Source: Bacteroidia bacterium
GTDB lineage: Bacteria > Bacteroidota > Bacteroidia > B-17B0 > Aurantibacillaceae
Direction: 5' to 3'
Assembly (NCBI GenBank): GCA_026414605.1
Contig: JAOAIP010000018.1
Coordinates: 44,121-108,120, forward strand
DNA: 64,000 bases
Shown piece after piece: positions 1 through 8,888 of the stretch. How positions within the stretch are numbered: the stretch's first letter is position 1; each line of letters opens with the position of its first letter. The notes under the pieces are model-generated. The model made no database searches. It was not told where the DNA came from and saw only the letters and a list, made by a program, of their open reading frames with translations. The translations under genes and the position numbers were made by a program.

Positions 1-79
1 AAAAATTACCATTTTCAGAATGAAGAATAAATTCATTCCATTTATCAAGATATTCTTTTGTATAGGGGACAACCGTCAT
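1..79 (-). CDS. N-terminal fragment of a FemAB/GNAT-like acyltransferase (cut by window edge)
   Basis: Only the first 26 codons lie in the window; the gene continues past position 1. The ATG at 77-79 directly abuts the stop codon (80-82) of the upstream ABC exporter gene, so the two are almost certainly one transcript with coupled translation. The visible peptide begins MTVVPYTKEYLDKWNEFI and then has SENGNF. A short YxxxYxxxWnxFvxxSxnGtF start is typical of Bacteroidetes FemAB-like/GNAT N-acyltransferases, but catalytic regions are outside the window, so the family call is inference from a short match; that it is a real coding start is more certain. Confidence 0.45.
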   Translation of the reverse strand, partial: MTVVPYTKEYLDKWNEFILHSENGNF

Positions 80-1909
80 TTATTGAAAATTTTGTAATTC
101 TATAAGTTTGAAATAATGTCCTTTTTTATTTAATAATTCTTGATGTGTGCCTTGTTCTACAATTTCACCTTTATTCAATACAACAATAGTATCCGCATTC
201 ATAATAGTACTAAGGCGGTGTGCAATAATAATAATTGTGCGATTGTGTTTGATTTTTTGAATGGTATCTTGAATGATTTTTTCATTTTCTGTATCCAATG
301 AAGAAGTGGCTTCGTCTAAAATTAATATCGGGCTGTTTCGCAATATCGCTCGGGCAATGCTAATTCTTTGTCTTTGACCACCACTTAAGTTGGCCCCTCT
401 ATCACCTACATTGGTGTTATATTGATCGGGTAATTGGCTAATAAACTCGTGGGCATTTGCCATTTTAGCAGCGGCTATAATGGCTTCATCCGGATAGTCC
501 TTGCCAAATGTAATGTTATTTTTGATGGTATCATTCATCAAAAAACTATCTTGTGATACCAAACTAATGAGTTGTCTTAATGAAGCAATTTGAATTTTTT
601 GGATGTTTTTACCATCAATAAGTATTTCTCCTTTATCGGGTTCATAAAAGCGTAATAACATATCAGTCAAGGTTGTTTTTCCACTTCCACTTTTTCCTAC
701 TAATGCTATGACTTTTCCTTTTGGTATAGTTAAATTAATATCTTTTAATAAAAATCCTTTATCGCCCTTTAAGTAAGAAAAATGAACATTTTTAAATTCA
801 ATTTTTTCATTAAAAGTAGTGTATTCTTCTGCATTTGCATCATTTGTAATGGTGATGGGTTCGTTCAAAATACGATTGATTCTTTCTTCTGATACCAAAC
901 CTTTTTGAATGGTATTGTATGCTTGAGAAATTTGTTTGATTGGTGGAATAATTTGAGAAGCAATGCCAAAATATCCAATAAAAGCAGAAGCAGATAATTC
1001 ATTATGAAAAACCAATTTTGATCCAAGATATAAAATAAACATTAATATGCCCAGCACCACTACTTCTGTAGCCGGTGAAGCCAAATCATTTTTTCTATAA
1101 ACCTTTACATTTTGTATAAATAAATTTTGATTAGTAGATTGAAATTTTTGTCCAATAAATTTTTCTATGCCATACGCTTTAATTACTTTTATTCCTCCTA
1201 AACTTTCTTCAATTAAAGCAAATAATTGAGCCAATATCGTTTTACTTTTTTCGGCACTGCGTCTCAAACTTTTGCTAATCAATACAATTCCTAATGCCGC
1301 CACAGGGATGAGTAAAAAAATATACAATGTAAGATAAGGACTAATAAATATCATAGATATAAGAGAAACAAAAATACTGATAGGTTCTCTAAAAATGAGT
1401 TCTAAAGTTTGCATAATACTCCATTCTATTTCTAAAACATCGGTGGTCATTCGGCTGATGATATCGCCTTTCTTTTCTTTGCTATAAAAAGAAAGAGGAA
1501 GATGTAAAAGTTTGTTCATTAATTTATTTCGTAAATCCCGAACGACGCCATTGCGAATAGGTGCTATAAAAAACATTGCTAAATAGCGAAACAAATTCTT
1601 TAAAAATGTAAGGACAAATACTATTACACAAATTCCAATTAAAACTTGTTCTTTGCCATACTTTAAAATATACTCTGCTAATTTGTATTGAACAAAATGT
1701 TTTATGCTTTCGCTATTAAAACTCAGTGTTTGTGGGTGATTTACTAATTCTTGAAAAAAACTATCGGGCTGAAACAATACATCTAAAAAAGGAATCACTA
1801 ATGTAATAGACACAACAGAAAATACAGAAAACAATATATTGCTCAATATGTTTAATATCGCATAGTGCCAATATCCTTTTAAATACTTAATGGCTGCAAA
1901 TAATTTCAT
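80..1909 (-). CDS. MsbA-type ABC exporter, half-transporter with fused ATPase
   Basis: A 609-residue inner-membrane ABC exporter half-transporter that would work as a homodimer. Residues about 1-330 form the six-helix ABC transmembrane domain, with hydrophobic stretches near 20-45, 90-115, 165-210 and 280-310. The C-terminal ATPase (about 365-600) has Walker A GKSGSGKTT near 403, signature LSGGQRQRIS near 506, Walker B ILILDEATSSLD and the switch IIAHRLSTI. The length and single NBD match MsbA/BmrA-like exporters of lipids or drugs; the substrate cannot be told from sequence. It is first in a leftward unit with the acyltransferase that follows at zero spacing, which hints at an envelope-lipid or glycan job. 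A TATATTTG box lies only 7 nt before the ATG. Confidence 0.9.
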   Translation of the reverse strand: MKLFAAIKYLKGYWHYAILNILSNILFSVFSVVSITLVIPFLDVLFQPDSFFQELVNHPQTLSFNSESIKHFVQYKLAEYILKYGKEQVLIGICVIVFVLTFLKNLFRYLAMFFIAPIRNGVVRDLRNKLMNKLLHLPLSFYSKEKKGDIISRMTTDVLEIEWSIMQTLELIFREPISIFVSLISMIFISPYLTLYIFLLIPVAALGIVLISKSLRRSAEKSKTILAQLFALIEESLGGIKVIKAYGIEKFIGQKFQSTNQNLFIQNVKVYRKNDLASPATEVVVLGILMFILYLGSKLVFHNELSASAFIGYFGIASQIIPPIKQISQAYNTIQKGLVSEERINRILNEPITITNDANAEEYTTFNEKIEFKNVHFSYLKGDKGFLLKDINLTIPKGKVIALVGKSGSGKTTLTDMLLRFYEPDKGEILIDGKNIQKIQIASLRQLISLVSQDSFLMNDTIKNNITFGKDYPDEAIIAAAKMANAHEFISQLPDQYNTNVGDRGANLSGGQRQRISIARAILRNSPILILDEATSSLDTENEKIIQDTIQKIKHNRTIIIIAHRLSTIMNADTIVVLNKGEIVEQGTHQELLNKKGHYFKLIELQNFQ

Positions 1910-1916
1910 AATTGGG

Positions 1917-1924
1917 CAAATATA
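1917..1924 (-). promoter_or_regulatory. Bacteroidetes -7 box TATATTTG of the ABC exporter
   Basis: Read on the minus strand the sequence is TATATTTG, a match to the TAnnTTTG -7 consensus. Only 7 nt (CCCAATT) separate it from the ATG at 1909, so the transcript should have almost no leader. Confidence 0.6.
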
Positions 1925-1950
1925 CTAAATTGGGAATTAGGGATAAGTGA

Positions 1951-2010
1951 TTAGTTGAAAGTTGAAAGTTAAAAGTGGAAAGTGGAAAGTGGAAAGTTTG
2001 AAAGTTGAAG
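1951..2010 (+). repeat. Type A purine-rich repeat tract
   Basis: Irregular tandem run of units like GTTGAAA, GTGGAAA and GTTAAAA. Similar tracts lie at 15280, 19379, 41287, 41439 and 59673 in the same orientation, and at 3196, 19464, 41498 and 59849 inverted. All copies are intergenic. Confidence 0.75.
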
Positions 2011-2114
2011 GGATATTTTTGTAATATCTTGTGTAGATTATTTAAATGACAGAAAACTTATAATTTTATTTTTTCATTTACTATCATATTTAATTCAGGT
2101 AATCAAAGTGATTG

Positions 2115-2780
2115 CTAATCAGAGTTTATAATATCTTTTCCACTTTTTCCTCCAAATTTTTTCAAAACATCATGTACCTTTTCATTAAAAGTAATATCTA
2201 AAGCAGTTAATCCATTTATTTCTGTTGCGTTTACATCTGCTCCGTTTTCTAATAATATTTTTGCGCTAATATATCTGCCATTGCGGGAAGCTAACATTAA
2301 CGGTGTTCTTCCTTTTTCATCTCTATAATTTACATTTGTTCCATTTTTAATAAGTAATTCTATAGTTTTGATATGACCGCCAAATGAAGCAATCATTAAA
2401 GGTGTCCATCCGTTTTTATATTTACAATCCACATTAACACCATTGTTAATTAAGAACTGAATGTATTTTAGTGACTTCAATAAAGGACCTTTGAAAAGGC
2501 ACAAAATTAATAATGCAATTGTAGCAAGTTCATGTTGTGGATCTATGGTTACTCCTTCTTTGATTAATCTATCTGCTTCTCTAATTAATATGTTTTCATA
2601 AGATAGTTTACCATAATAAATTAAATCTAATAATAAAGAAGTTGATTTATCATATGATTTCTTGAATAAATCTGCTATATTATACTTATCTAATATACTA
2701 TTCCCACCAATATTGTAAATATTCTCATTAAAATCAATTTCTAATTGAATTATAAATTTAATGTAAGATTCTTTATCCAT
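2115..2780 (-). CDS. Ankyrin-repeat protein
   Basis: A 221-residue protein with no signal peptide. The C-terminal half contains ankyrin repeats: NGWTPLMIASFGGH near 123, KGRTPLMLASRNGRY near 156 and NGLTALDITF near 188, each followed by the helix pair ending in GxdVN. A degenerate repeat (about 85-118, ending NNGVNVDCKY) precedes them. Residues 1-80 are helical and match no family I recognise. Ankyrin repeats mediate protein binding; no partner can be named. It stands alone, with repeat tracts on both sides (1951-2010 and 2832-3223), unlike the compact operons around it, which suggests acquired or mobile DNA. No TAnnTTTG box is clear; the nearest candidate is TATTTTTA at 2805-2812. Confidence 0.85.
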   Translation of the reverse strand: MDKESYIKFIIQLEIDFNENIYNIGGNSILDKYNIADLFKKSYDKSTSLLLDLIYYGKLSYENILIREADRLIKEGVTIDPQHELATIALLILCLFKGPLLKSLKYIQFLINNGVNVDCKYKNGWTPLMIASFGGHIKTIELLIKNGTNVNYRDEKGRTPLMLASRNGRYISAKILLENGADVNATEINGLTALDITFNEKVHDVLKKFGGKSGKDIINSD

Positions 2781-2831
2781 AAATTTAAGTCTTTATTTTT
2801 TGTGTAAAAATACTAAAGTTATTTCTTATTT

Positions 2832-2890
2832 GTATGTTATATTTTACCACCAAGAACACAAAGGATTTGCACAAAGTTCACAAAGTATCT
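2832..2890 (+). repeat. Degenerate dispersed repeat (AACACAAAG/CACAAAG type)
   Basis: Contains GTTATATTTTACCA-CCAAGAACACA followed by CACAAAGTTCACAAAG. A diverged copy of the first part lies at 19351-19378 (GTTATATTTTACCA then GAAAGAACACA). No coding sense is seen in either. Confidence 0.5.
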
Positions 2891-2960
2891 TTGATGCATT
2901 CTATTTTGAGCCTACTGTAAAAAATCCCAACTCATTTAAACCTCATCTCCATTGGTTTCT

Positions 2961-3049
2961 TGATGCCACCCTTTCAGGGCTTGAATGGATATTGTTTAAT
3001 ATCACAGGGCTTTATCCTTTGCTCTTGTATTTTGTCTTTTCGGGGGTTA
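2961..3049 (-). repeat. Type B palindrome block, decayed copy
   Basis: Holds, in order, CCCTTTCAGGGCTTGAATGG, CACAGGGCTTTATCC and TTTTGTCTTTTCGGGG. This is the reverse complement of the better-kept block at 41321-41434 with point changes that spoil some palindromes (TTTTCGGGGG for CCCTTCGGGG). Confidence 0.65.
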
Positions 3050-3052
3050 TTT

Positions 3053-3168
3053 AACTCACCCCCATCCCCTCTCTTTTGAAAAAGAGAGGGGCGATGTGAA
3101 AATGTCTTTTTTCCAATTATTCCCCTTTCTAATTCACTTAGAGAGGGGGAATTAAAAGGGGGTGAGTT
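3053..3168 (-). repeat. Type C repeat unit with two internal hairpins
   Basis: About 115 bp bounded by AACTCACCCCC and its inverse GGGGGTGAGTT. Inside are two hairpins: CCCCTCTC(TTTTGAAAAA)GAGAGGGG and CCCC-TTTCTAA(TTCAC)TTAGAGAGGGGG. It is the reverse complement of the unit at 60160-60275 with scattered changes. No coding capacity. Confidence 0.75.
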
Positions 3169-3195
3169 TTTAACTGCATAAATTTTTTTCCGCTT

Positions 3196-3223
3196 TTCAT
3201 TTTCAACCTTCAACTTTCAACTA
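3196..3223 (-). repeat. Type A repeat tract, inverted orientation
   Basis: TTCAACCTTCAACTTTCAAC is the complement of the type A tract at 1951-2010. The two face each other across the ankyrin gene and the type B and C copies. Confidence 0.6.
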
Positions 3224-3229
3224 AACTCA

Positions 3230-3237
3230 TACTTTTG
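3230..3237 (+). promoter_or_regulatory. -7 box TACTTTTG of mazG
   Basis: Matches TAnnTTTG. It overlaps a possible upstream ATG at 3235, which makes that codon an unlikely start and favours the ATG at 3280. Confidence 0.6.
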
Positions 3238-3279
3238 TCTCTCTGTAAATTATTTCGGAAATTCGGCACAAAAAAAGTA

Positions 3280-4065
3280 ATGCGAACAAAGTTGGATACT
3301 GCTGCCTTTGAGAGAATCATTCAAATAATGGATGAACTGCGAGAGCAATGCCCTTGGGATAAAAAACAAACTTGGGAAAGTTTGCGTCCTTTAACGATTG
3401 AAGAAACTTATGAATTGTCTGATGCTATCATCAACAAAGATTTTAATGAAATTAAAAAAGAATTGGGGGATGTTTTTTTGCACATATTGTTTTATTCTCG
3501 TTTAGCATCCGAAGAAGGAAAGTTTGATATTAACGATGTAGTAAGGGCATTAGCAGAAAAATTAATTCATCGCCATCCACATATTTATGGAAATGTAGAA
3601 GCACACACAGAAGAACAAGTAAAAGAAAATTGGGAAAAGATAAAACAAAAAGAAAGAACACAAAAAAAGGGCGTTCTTTCGGGTGTTCCTCAGTCCTTGC
3701 CTTCTATTATTAAGTCCTACAGAATACAAGAAAAAGCCGCTGCAGTAGGATTTGATTGGCCTGAAAAAAATCAAGTGATTGACAAAGTTAAAGAAGAATT
3801 GGAAGAATTTTTGAGTGCTGTTCAGCAAAACACTTCTGATGAACATATTGAAGAAGAATTTGGGGATGTGTTATTTTCACTTATTAATCTTGCACGATTT
3901 CTTAAAGTAAATCCTGATACTGCATTAGAAAAAGTGAATCAAAAATTTACAAAAAGATTTAATTATATTGAAGAACAATTAATGGCACAAAACAAGACAT
4001 TTGAAGATGTATCCTTAGATGAAATGGAAAGATATTGGACAGAAGCCAAAAAATTGGGAATGTAA
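3280..4065 (+). CDS. mazG: Nucleoside triphosphate pyrophosphohydrolase MazG
   Basis: A 261-residue cytosolic house-cleaning enzyme that hydrolyses (d)NTPs to monophosphate and PPi. Two MazG folds lie in tandem: the first (about 10-115) carries CPWDKKQT, EETYEL and KKELGDVFLHI, giving the EExxE and ExxD metal ligands; the second (about 150-255) has KVKEELEEF and EEEFGDVLFSLINLARF. The length agrees with the family. An in-frame ATG 45 nt upstream (3235) lies inside the promoter box, so the start at 3280 is preferred. It is the first gene after the repeat patch, followed 98 nt later by a PAP2 phosphatase on the same strand. Confidence 0.95.
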   Translation: MRTKLDTAAFERIIQIMDELREQCPWDKKQTWESLRPLTIEETYELSDAIINKDFNEIKKELGDVFLHILFYSRLASEEGKFDINDVVRALAEKLIHRHPHIYGNVEAHTEEQVKENWEKIKQKERTQKKGVLSGVPQSLPSIIKSYRIQEKAAAVGFDWPEKNQVIDKVKEELEEFLSAVQQNTSDEHIEEEFGDVLFSLINLARFLKVNPDTALEKVNQKFTKRFNYIEEQLMAQNKTFEDVSLDEMERYWTEAKKLGM

Positions 4066-4163
4066 AATTGATCAATAAAATAATTTACAAACGATATTGA
4101 TGTTTAATGTGAATGTGATTAAAAAGATAGATTACAAATGCTAATCATTAAAAAGAATTACAA

Positions 4164-4841
4164 ATGTTTTTTAAAACTTTATTAAACACGATTAGAGAAA
4201 ATAGGTATTTTTTTATTCCACTGCTTTTGTTTTATTGTTTTGCTATTTATAGAATTTCTATTTATTCAAAAATTGACAATCATTTATTTTTTAATCAATT
4301 CGTAGGAAATCCTTTTGTTGATAGTATTTTCAAATATCTTACTTATTTAGGAGATGGTTTTTTTGTTGTATTCATTGCTTTGATATGGTCAATGAAAAAT
4401 TTAAGACAATCTTTAATTTTGCTTATTACTTATGGCATTGCAGGAGGGTTAGTGGCTATTTTGAAAAATTATGTATTTGATGTTCCTCGTCCTCATTTTG
4501 TTTTTGATTATTTTCATAAAGATATTTTTGTGAAATATGTAGATGGGGTGGAGGTTTTAGCCCTTAATAGTTTTCCAAGTGGTCATAGTACGGCTGCAAT
4601 GGTTTTGTTTACTTGCTTTGCATTCTATTTTTCAAATCCTGCAATGAAGGTTTTAATGAGTATTTTGGGGCTATTAGTGGCATTTAGTAGAGTATATTTG
4701 TCCCAACATTGGATAAACGATATTACTGCGGGTACCTTTATTGGATGGAGTATTACATTTATTTTTTACACATTAGAAAAACACTATCATTGGTTTGAAA
4801 ATTTAAATCATCCTATTCGTTATTTTTTCAAGAAAAAGTGA
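4164..4841 (+). CDS. PAP2-family membrane phosphatase
   Basis: A 225-residue integral membrane protein with about six hydrophobic helices. All three phosphatase motifs are present: K-x6-RP as KNYVFDVPRP near 107, PSGH in FPSGHSTAA near 138, and SR-x5-H-x3-D as SRVYLSQHWINDI near 175. PAP2 enzymes of this size remove phosphate from undecaprenyl pyrophosphate, phosphatidic acid or lipid A; the substrate is not decidable here. The upstream 98 nt hold a duplicated ATTACAAATG (about 4130 and 4157) but no clear promoter. It converges on a leftward small secreted-protein gene with 9 nt between the stops. Confidence 0.88.
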   Translation: MFFKTLLNTIRENRYFFIPLLLFYCFAIYRISIYSKIDNHLFFNQFVGNPFVDSIFKYLTYLGDGFFVVFIALIWSMKNLRQSLILLITYGIAGGLVAILKNYVFDVPRPHFVFDYFHKDIFVKYVDGVEVLALNSFPSGHSTAAMVLFTCFAFYFSNPAMKVLMSILGLLVAFSRVYLSQHWINDITAGTFIGWSITFIFYTLEKHYHWFENLNHPIRYFFKKK

Positions 4842-4850
4842 AATACTCAA

Positions 4851-5099
4851 TTAGTCCTTTTTGCCTTTGTGAGGATGTTCTTTTACTTTTACTTTGACAC
4901 CTGATGGATTGTTTTGAATTTTTACTTGTGTTCCTCCTGGGTTGCTTTTAATTTGTACATTTGTAACAGGAGCAGGTGTTTCTTTTACTTTTACTTGTGT
5001 TTTCCCACTCTTTCCATTTGTTTGAATTTTGACATTTTGTGCATTAATGCTAAACAATGTAGCAATAGAAATGCTTACAATTAAACTTATTTTTTTCAT
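4851..5099 (-). CDS. Small secreted beta-rich protein of unknown function
   Basis: An 82-residue protein if it starts at the ATG at 5099 (MKKISLIVSISIATLFSINAQ), a classical signal peptide cut after NAQ. Thirteen codons further upstream an in-frame alternative exists but would bury the signal. The mature part is about 60 residues of short alternating strands: VKIQTN, TQVKVKE, NVQIKS, TQVKIQ, VKVKVKEHP, with Gly/Pro turns and a basic tail HKGKKD. The DNA is correspondingly repetitive (ACTTTTACTTTTACTTT). It lies 50 nt downstream of the DUF5686 gene on the same strand and may share its transcript. I recognise no family. Confidence 0.6.
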   Translation of the reverse strand: MKKISLIVSISIATLFSINAQNVKIQTNGKSGKTQVKVKETPAPVTNVQIKSNPGGTQVKIQNNPSGVKVKVKEHPHKGKKD

Positions 5100-5149
5100 A
5101 GTGATGTGTTTTATTTTTTTTACGAAATTTGAAATCAAGGGTTAGTATT

Positions 5150-7627
5150 TTATAAAATCAATTGGAATGAAAATTTAAATCCAAAATTATCTATGGATCT
5201 GGGTAAAGGATAGGTGAGCCGCCATAAAGCATCTATTCTAAAAATTTTGAAGATGTTTTCAACACCTACATTGGCTTCTAAATAAGGACCATTGTTGAGT
5301 GCTTTTAAGGAAGAAGGGAAAATAAGGACATTTCTATTGGCATCGTTGATACTTCCCCAAACGCCTTTAATTCCTGCTAATTCACGAAGTTTGAGTTTTT
5401 TGAGTAAAGGGATTCTGTTTAAGAACAAACCATTAAAATGGTGTTCTGCACTGGCAGAAACATATTGGTCAGAAGCAAACTCAAAGTAACGCATCATATT
5501 GTAAGCATAGGGGTCAAACATATAGGTTTCGTTTCCGCCGTGTAATTCCATAAGAGGGTAGGGGAGTATTCCAAAAATTTTTCCTGCTGATAAATTGACA
5601 TCTGTATAGCCAAGAATAGGTGTGGTGCGAATTCTTTTTGAAATATTTATTGCTACTCTATGAAAATTGTATTCTCCTCCATACACATCAGGTAATGATT
5701 TTGAATACATCAGTTGGATGATAGGATAGGTTGTTCCTAATGATACTCTTTCAAAATTTCCACCTACAAATTTTTCTTTGTATGCAAAGCGGATGTTGAT
5801 TCTTACTTCTACATTTTTGATAAATTCTTTTTCTTTGATTTTATCATCAATGGGGCTTTTGTACAAATAAGGATCGTTCTGAGGTAATGAAATATAAGTA
5901 GTTCCAAATAAAGTAAGTTTGGTAGTAAGTCCAGGAAACCATTCTCTTTCGTACCATCCTTCTGTACGATTAACTTTTGTGAGCGTTCTCAATCCTCTGG
6001 TTCTTAAAAATGAGGCAAATAAATTATCTTGTGAAAAGCCATTATTACTTTGTCCAAGAATTTCATAATCGCTTTTGAAATTTAAGCCAACTAACTGTCT
6101 ATGTGGTTTTTGAGTGATAAAACATTTAAATCCTAAGCCGTATTTCCATTTTTCATCTTTTGTACCATAAGCAATATAACCACTTAATTCGTACCATTTG
6201 CTAAATATCGCACTGGTTCTGCCACTAAAGCGAATTCTGGGTCCTTCAATTAAATTGTAACTAATCATATTGTAATAAGGTCCTATCTCAAAGTTGTTTA
6301 ATTTCTTATATCCATTAAATAACAAGTAAAATATATCCACCCAAGTTTTATAAATAGGTAAGGATTGAATAGTATCCACCATTTTAAATATTTTTATTTC
6401 TCTTTGAGATAATGTATCGTGTCTGTTTTGTTGCCAAAAACTTTCGTCTTTTTTTAAGGCATCTTCTTCTACAATGATGGCATCTCCAAGAGTATAAAAA
6501 TCATCGGGCATTGGTTTATTTAAAACAAATTTTTTGTAAGAAGTTGTTTTGCGACCATAAAATCCAATGGATTTTTTAGTAGGAGAAAAGTCAATTACCA
6601 AGCGATCTTTTGTCATCATCCATACAGAGTCAATGTATTCAAATTCTTGAGTGGCTTTCACTGCGTTTACAAAGTTGATATTTGCTTCTTTGGGCAAAGA
6701 CATTTCAAAACGTTTGACCCCCCAGGTAGTATCGGCTATCCATATATTTCCCGTAAATACAACATCGCCCGAACGTTTAGGTTTGAAACGAATATGATAG
6801 CAGTATTTATTTCCAATAAATCCACTGTCTTCTAAAAAGTATTTGTAATAAAAAAATCCTTCAGAAGAAATAGGGCTTGGTATTTGTTTGTCAAATACAA
6901 GTATATTGTTATCATAAATGTTTAATTTTTGATACATATCACCCATTATACTTGAAATACTTGGATTTTCCATTCCTGTGATTTTGCTGGCTTTCACAAT
7001 TTCTTTTTTCCTTGGGGGATTTTTTTTGTAATAAAATTCGGATAAATTTTCTACCATAAAAAAGGGCAAAGATGGTTTTTCATCACTGAATACACTATCC
7101 ACATTATTAAATACAAAAGCAACGGGTTTCATCAATTTACTTTCCCGCATTTCTTTGGGTATTTTATTAAGATCAAATTCTATTTTATTGTAAACTTCAT
7201 ATTGATATGCTAATAGTTTATTATCGGGGTTATTTGAAGATTTGTTAGCAATAGCATTGCGGATGATTCTGTGAGCGGGGTTTTCACCTGCTTTTACCAC
7301 CACTTCTTCAAGAGAAATGCCTTCTAATTCTAAAGGCATATTAATAATTTGTACAGTTTGATTTTTTTGTAATGGTCGGGCTAATCGTTTATATCCTACA
7401 TATACTGCAATTAGCGAGTCGCCCAATTGATTGGTTTTAATACTAAAATTTCCTTCAAAATCAGATTGAGTACCTATTGTTGTACCATTGATAATTAAAG
7501 GAACAAAGGGTAAGGGTTCTTTGGTAGAAGCATCAAATACTTTTCCTGAAATAGTATAAGTAGTTTGAGAAAATAAATAAGAAGTGAATAACAATAAGTA
7601 AACAATATGTAGAAAAAAATTTTTCAT
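5150..7627 (-). CDS. DUF5686 outer-membrane protein with carboxypeptidase-regulatory-like domain
   Basis: An 825-residue exported protein. Residues 1-20 are a signal peptide (MKNFFLHIVYLLLFTSYLFS). Residues about 23-110 are a CarboxypepD_reg-like beta-sandwich (TYTISGKVFDASTKEPLPFV, then GNFSIKT). EVVVKAGENPAHRIIRNAI near 115 and the long remainder are typical of the DUF5686 family of Bacteroidetes. The C-terminal 350 residues alternate polar and hydrophobic strands and end FGFKFSFQLIL, as outer-membrane beta-barrels do. No TonB box or plug is apparent, so a role in nutrient import is not supported; the family's function is unsettled. It follows dxr by 34 nt, probably in the same leftward transcript. 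Confidence 0.85.
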   Translation of the reverse strand: MKNFFLHIVYLLLFTSYLFSQTTYTISGKVFDASTKEPLPFVPLIINGTTIGTQSDFEGNFSIKTNQLGDSLIAVYVGYKRLARPLQKNQTVQIINMPLELEGISLEEVVVKAGENPAHRIIRNAIANKSSNNPDNKLLAYQYEVYNKIEFDLNKIPKEMRESKLMKPVAFVFNNVDSVFSDEKPSLPFFMVENLSEFYYKKNPPRKKEIVKASKITGMENPSISSIMGDMYQKLNIYDNNILVFDKQIPSPISSEGFFYYKYFLEDSGFIGNKYCYHIRFKPKRSGDVVFTGNIWIADTTWGVKRFEMSLPKEANINFVNAVKATQEFEYIDSVWMMTKDRLVIDFSPTKKSIGFYGRKTTSYKKFVLNKPMPDDFYTLGDAIIVEEDALKKDESFWQQNRHDTLSQREIKIFKMVDTIQSLPIYKTWVDIFYLLFNGYKKLNNFEIGPYYNMISYNLIEGPRIRFSGRTSAIFSKWYELSGYIAYGTKDEKWKYGLGFKCFITQKPHRQLVGLNFKSDYEILGQSNNGFSQDNLFASFLRTRGLRTLTKVNRTEGWYEREWFPGLTTKLTLFGTTYISLPQNDPYLYKSPIDDKIKEKEFIKNVEVRINIRFAYKEKFVGGNFERVSLGTTYPIIQLMYSKSLPDVYGGEYNFHRVAINISKRIRTTPILGYTDVNLSAGKIFGILPYPLMELHGGNETYMFDPYAYNMMRYFEFASDQYVSASAEHHFNGLFLNRIPLLKKLKLRELAGIKGVWGSINDANRNVLIFPSSLKALNNGPYLEANVGVENIFKIFRIDALWRLTYPLPRSIDNFGFKFSFQLIL

Positions 7628-7661
7628 AGAAGAGAAAAGAATATAAAAGAAGTAAGTTCTA

Positions 7662-8855
7662 TCAAGATGTTTGAAATGTTTTTTCGTTAATAATAGAATT
7701 GGCTATTTGAATGGTTTCAAAATGGGTTTGAAAGAGTTGTTCTAAAGTAGGATGTGCAATATAATTAATTTTTTTCAATGTGTTTTCAATGACAATAGGT
7801 ATTTGATAGAATTTTATTTGATGGTTCAAGAATGCTTCTACTGCTTTTTCATTTGCTGCATTCAATGCACAAGGGATATTGCCTTTTTGTTTTAATGCTT
7901 CAAATGCCAATGCTAAACAAGGGAATCTTGAAGTGTCGGGCTTTTCAAAACTTAATACAGGATATTTAAAGAAATCAAATCGTTCAAAACGAGTGGGCTG
8001 ACGCAAAGGATAATGAAACGCATAATGAATTGGTAATTTCATATCGGGCAAGCCCATTTGTGCCTTTATACTTCCATCCGAAAATTGAACCATACTATGA
8101 ATGATACTTTGAGGATGTACAATTACTTCTATTTGTTCTGGGGATACATCAAACAACCATTTGGCTTCAATGACTTCTAATCCTTTATTCATCAATGTTG
8201 CGGAGTCAATGGTGATTTTATTCCCCATTTTCCAATTAGGGTGTTGCAGGGCTTGTTGCAGTGTTACATTTTTGATTTGTTCTGCCGTCAATGTTCGGAA
8301 TGGACCACCCGATGCAGTCAAAATAATTTTTTCAATACTATTGTGTGTTTCGCCTTGCAAACATTGAAAAATAGCAGAGTGCTCAGAATCAACAGGTAAG
8401 AGAGGTACTTTATTTTCAAGGATTTTTTGTTGAATGATTTCGCCTGCTACTACCAAACTTTCTTTGTTTGCAACAGCCACGGGCTTTTTGTGATGAATAG
8501 CATGAATGGTTGTAGATAACCCTGCAAATCCTACGGCAGCGGCTAATACCATATCTACACTTTCCCATTCTACGACTTGTTTAGCCGCATCTTCGCCCGC
8601 AAATACTTTTATATCTGTGTTTTTTAATGCTTCTTTGAGTAAGGGATATTTGCTTTTATCTACAATGACGACCGCATTGGGTTGGAATTCTAATGCTTGC
8701 TGAATCAATAACTCTACATTATTATTAGCAATAAGTATTTCTGCTTGTAAATTTTCACTTTCTCTAATGACTTGCAGGGCTTGAGTTCCAATACTTCCTG
8801 TGCTTCCTACTATGGCTATTTTTCTTATATGATGCGATGTTGAATGGAGGGTCAT
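7662..8855 (-). CDS. dxr: 1-deoxy-D-xylulose 5-phosphate reductoisomerase
   Basis: A 397-residue cytosolic enzyme of the MEP isoprenoid pathway; it converts DXP to MEP using NADPH and a divalent metal. The N-terminal Rossmann motif is IAIVGSTGSIGTQAL (12-26). The catalytic region holds LPVDSEHSAIFQ near 155 (metal ligands D and E), TASGGPF near 180, and HPNWKMGNKITIDSATLMNKGLE split around 205-225, then EVIVHPQSIIHSMV. The C-terminal helical domain has ALNAANEKAVEAFL. Length is normal. Position between smpB and the DUF5686 gene on one strand suggests cotranscription. Confidence 0.97.
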   Translation of the reverse strand: MTLHSTSHHIRKIAIVGSTGSIGTQALQVIRESENLQAEILIANNNVELLIQQALEFQPNAVVIVDKSKYPLLKEALKNTDIKVFAGEDAAKQVVEWESVDMVLAAAVGFAGLSTTIHAIHHKKPVAVANKESLVVAGEIIQQKILENKVPLLPVDSEHSAIFQCLQGETHNSIEKIILTASGGPFRTLTAEQIKNVTLQQALQHPNWKMGNKITIDSATLMNKGLEVIEAKWLFDVSPEQIEVIVHPQSIIHSMVQFSDGSIKAQMGLPDMKLPIHYAFHYPLRQPTRFERFDFFKYPVLSFEKPDTSRFPCLALAFEALKQKGNIPCALNAANEKAVEAFLNHQIKFYQIPIVIENTLKKINYIAHPTLEQLFQTHFETIQIANSIINEKTFQTS

Positions 8856-8888
8856 TATTATTTGTTTTAGGATACCAATGAAATCAAA

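Noticed and set aside
1951..2010. Short direct repeats suggestive of a CRISPR array
   Set aside because: Units are 7 nt with no constant repeat-spacer period, the tract recurs at many loci and no cas gene is present.
2800..3054. Open frame of 84 codons on the plus strand
   Set aside because: It is assembled from three dispersed repeat fragments and has no family resemblance; the region is non-coding mosaic.
2974..3213. Open frame of 79 codons on the minus strand
   Set aside because: It reads through a type B and a type C repeat; the Lys/Arg/Ser-rich product reflects palindromes, not a protein.
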